This document shows positions 63,961 through 64,000 of a DNA stretch of 64,000 bases, piece by piece. The notes under the pieces were generated by a model. The model saw only the letters and a program-made list of their open reading frames with translations. It was not told the DNA's origin and searched no databases. The first letter of the stretch is position 1. The number at the start of each line of letters is the position of its first letter. The DNA is from Acidobacteriota bacterium (GTDB lineage: Bacteria; Acidobacteriota; Terriglobia; Bryobacterales; Bryobacteraceae). Where the stretch lies: positions 125,307 through 189,306 of the forward strand of contig JAFDVS010000009.1 in the NCBI GenBank assembly GCA_018268935.1, written 5' to 3'. The position numbers were made by a program, and so were the translations under genes.

Positions 63961-64000
63961 AACACCTGAACAACGTCAATCCGTTCCTCTCGATTTTCTG
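63953..64000 (+). CDS. aspS: Start of the next gene, probably aspartate-tRNA ligase (truncated)
   Basis: Sixteen codons are visible from the ATG at 63953 (MAETPEQRQSVPLDFL). The Leu-Asp-Phe-Leu tail resembles the start of bacterial aspS proteins in Acidobacteria, and aspS commonly follows hisS. The stretch is too short for proof. The ATG overlaps the hisS end by eight bases. Confidence 0.45.
   Translation, partial: MAETPEQRQSVPLDFL

Overview
The window looks like a chromosomal segment of a high-GC acidobacterium of the Solibacter/Bryobacter lineage (Bryobacterales). The main marker is a giant protein at 35364-39731 that joins BACON-type repeats to a domain I recognise as the 'Solibacter uncharacterized C-terminal' family (TIGR03437). 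Supporting signs are two very large Oar-like TonB-dependent receptors, several Tat-exported sulfatases and Gfo/Idh/MocA oxidoreductases, an ECF sigma factor coupled to a Ser/Thr kinase, and a small-protein family common in Acidobacteria. I saw no rRNA, tRNA, CRISPR array, transposase or phage gene.

Layout. 1-7.3 kb: a truncated CotH-kinase/lamin-tail protein, then a minus-strand operon (PfkB kinase, rhomboid protease, PIG-L/BshB1-like deacetylase, double MBL-fold hydrolase) and a small plus-strand TPR/VOC pair. 7.3-11.4 kb: a tightly coupled oxidative pentose-phosphate operon zwf-opcA-pgl-capA. 11.5-13.5 kb: Uma2 nuclease, rhodanese, VOC protein and an AraC regulator. 13.6-17.7 kb: a molybdenum hydroxylase operon coxS-coxL-coxM-coxG whose large subunit is form II (AYRGAGR), so it is probably not a classical CO dehydrogenase. 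17.7-20.1 kb: an anomalous, lower-GC, gene-poor patch around an orphan membrane coiled-coil protein, flanked by a 16-bp direct repeat. 20.1-22.8 kb: a coiled-coil exported protein, a Pro/Glu-rich lineage protein, PspC and TonB.

22.8-34.6 kb is a carbohydrate region. A minus-strand unit of two Gfo/Idh/MocA oxidoreductases and a sulfatase diverges over only 26 bp from a plus-strand unit of a GH172 furanosidase-like enzyme, a RbsA/YtfR-type ABC transporter with a YtfQ-like binding lipoprotein, and a TonB-dependent receptor. Together they suggest sensing, cleavage and uptake of a furanoside. 34.6-42.5 kb: an uncharacterised protein, the giant BACON protein and, divergently, an ECF sigma factor overlapping a Ser/Thr kinase. 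42.5-48.5 kb: a beta-propeller glycosidase-like protein, two sulfatases and an AGE epimerase. 48.6-58.3 kb: a YVTN-propeller/phosphoesterase, an ABC exporter, an alpha/beta hydrolase coupled to a lone cpaF, a fourth sulfatase and a TrmO-like protein. 58.3-64 kb: a second large receptor, a PaiB-like protein, gamma-carbonic anhydrase, hisS, and the first codons of a gene that is probably aspS.

Gene packing is extreme. Most same-strand neighbours overlap by ATGA/GTGA/TAATG, and five convergent pairs share exactly four bases at their stop codons, leaving no room for conventional terminators. The most interesting candidates for follow-up are the ECF-kinase-BACON unit, the furanoside system with its shared 8-bp palindromic promoter, and the 17.7-20.1 kb patch.
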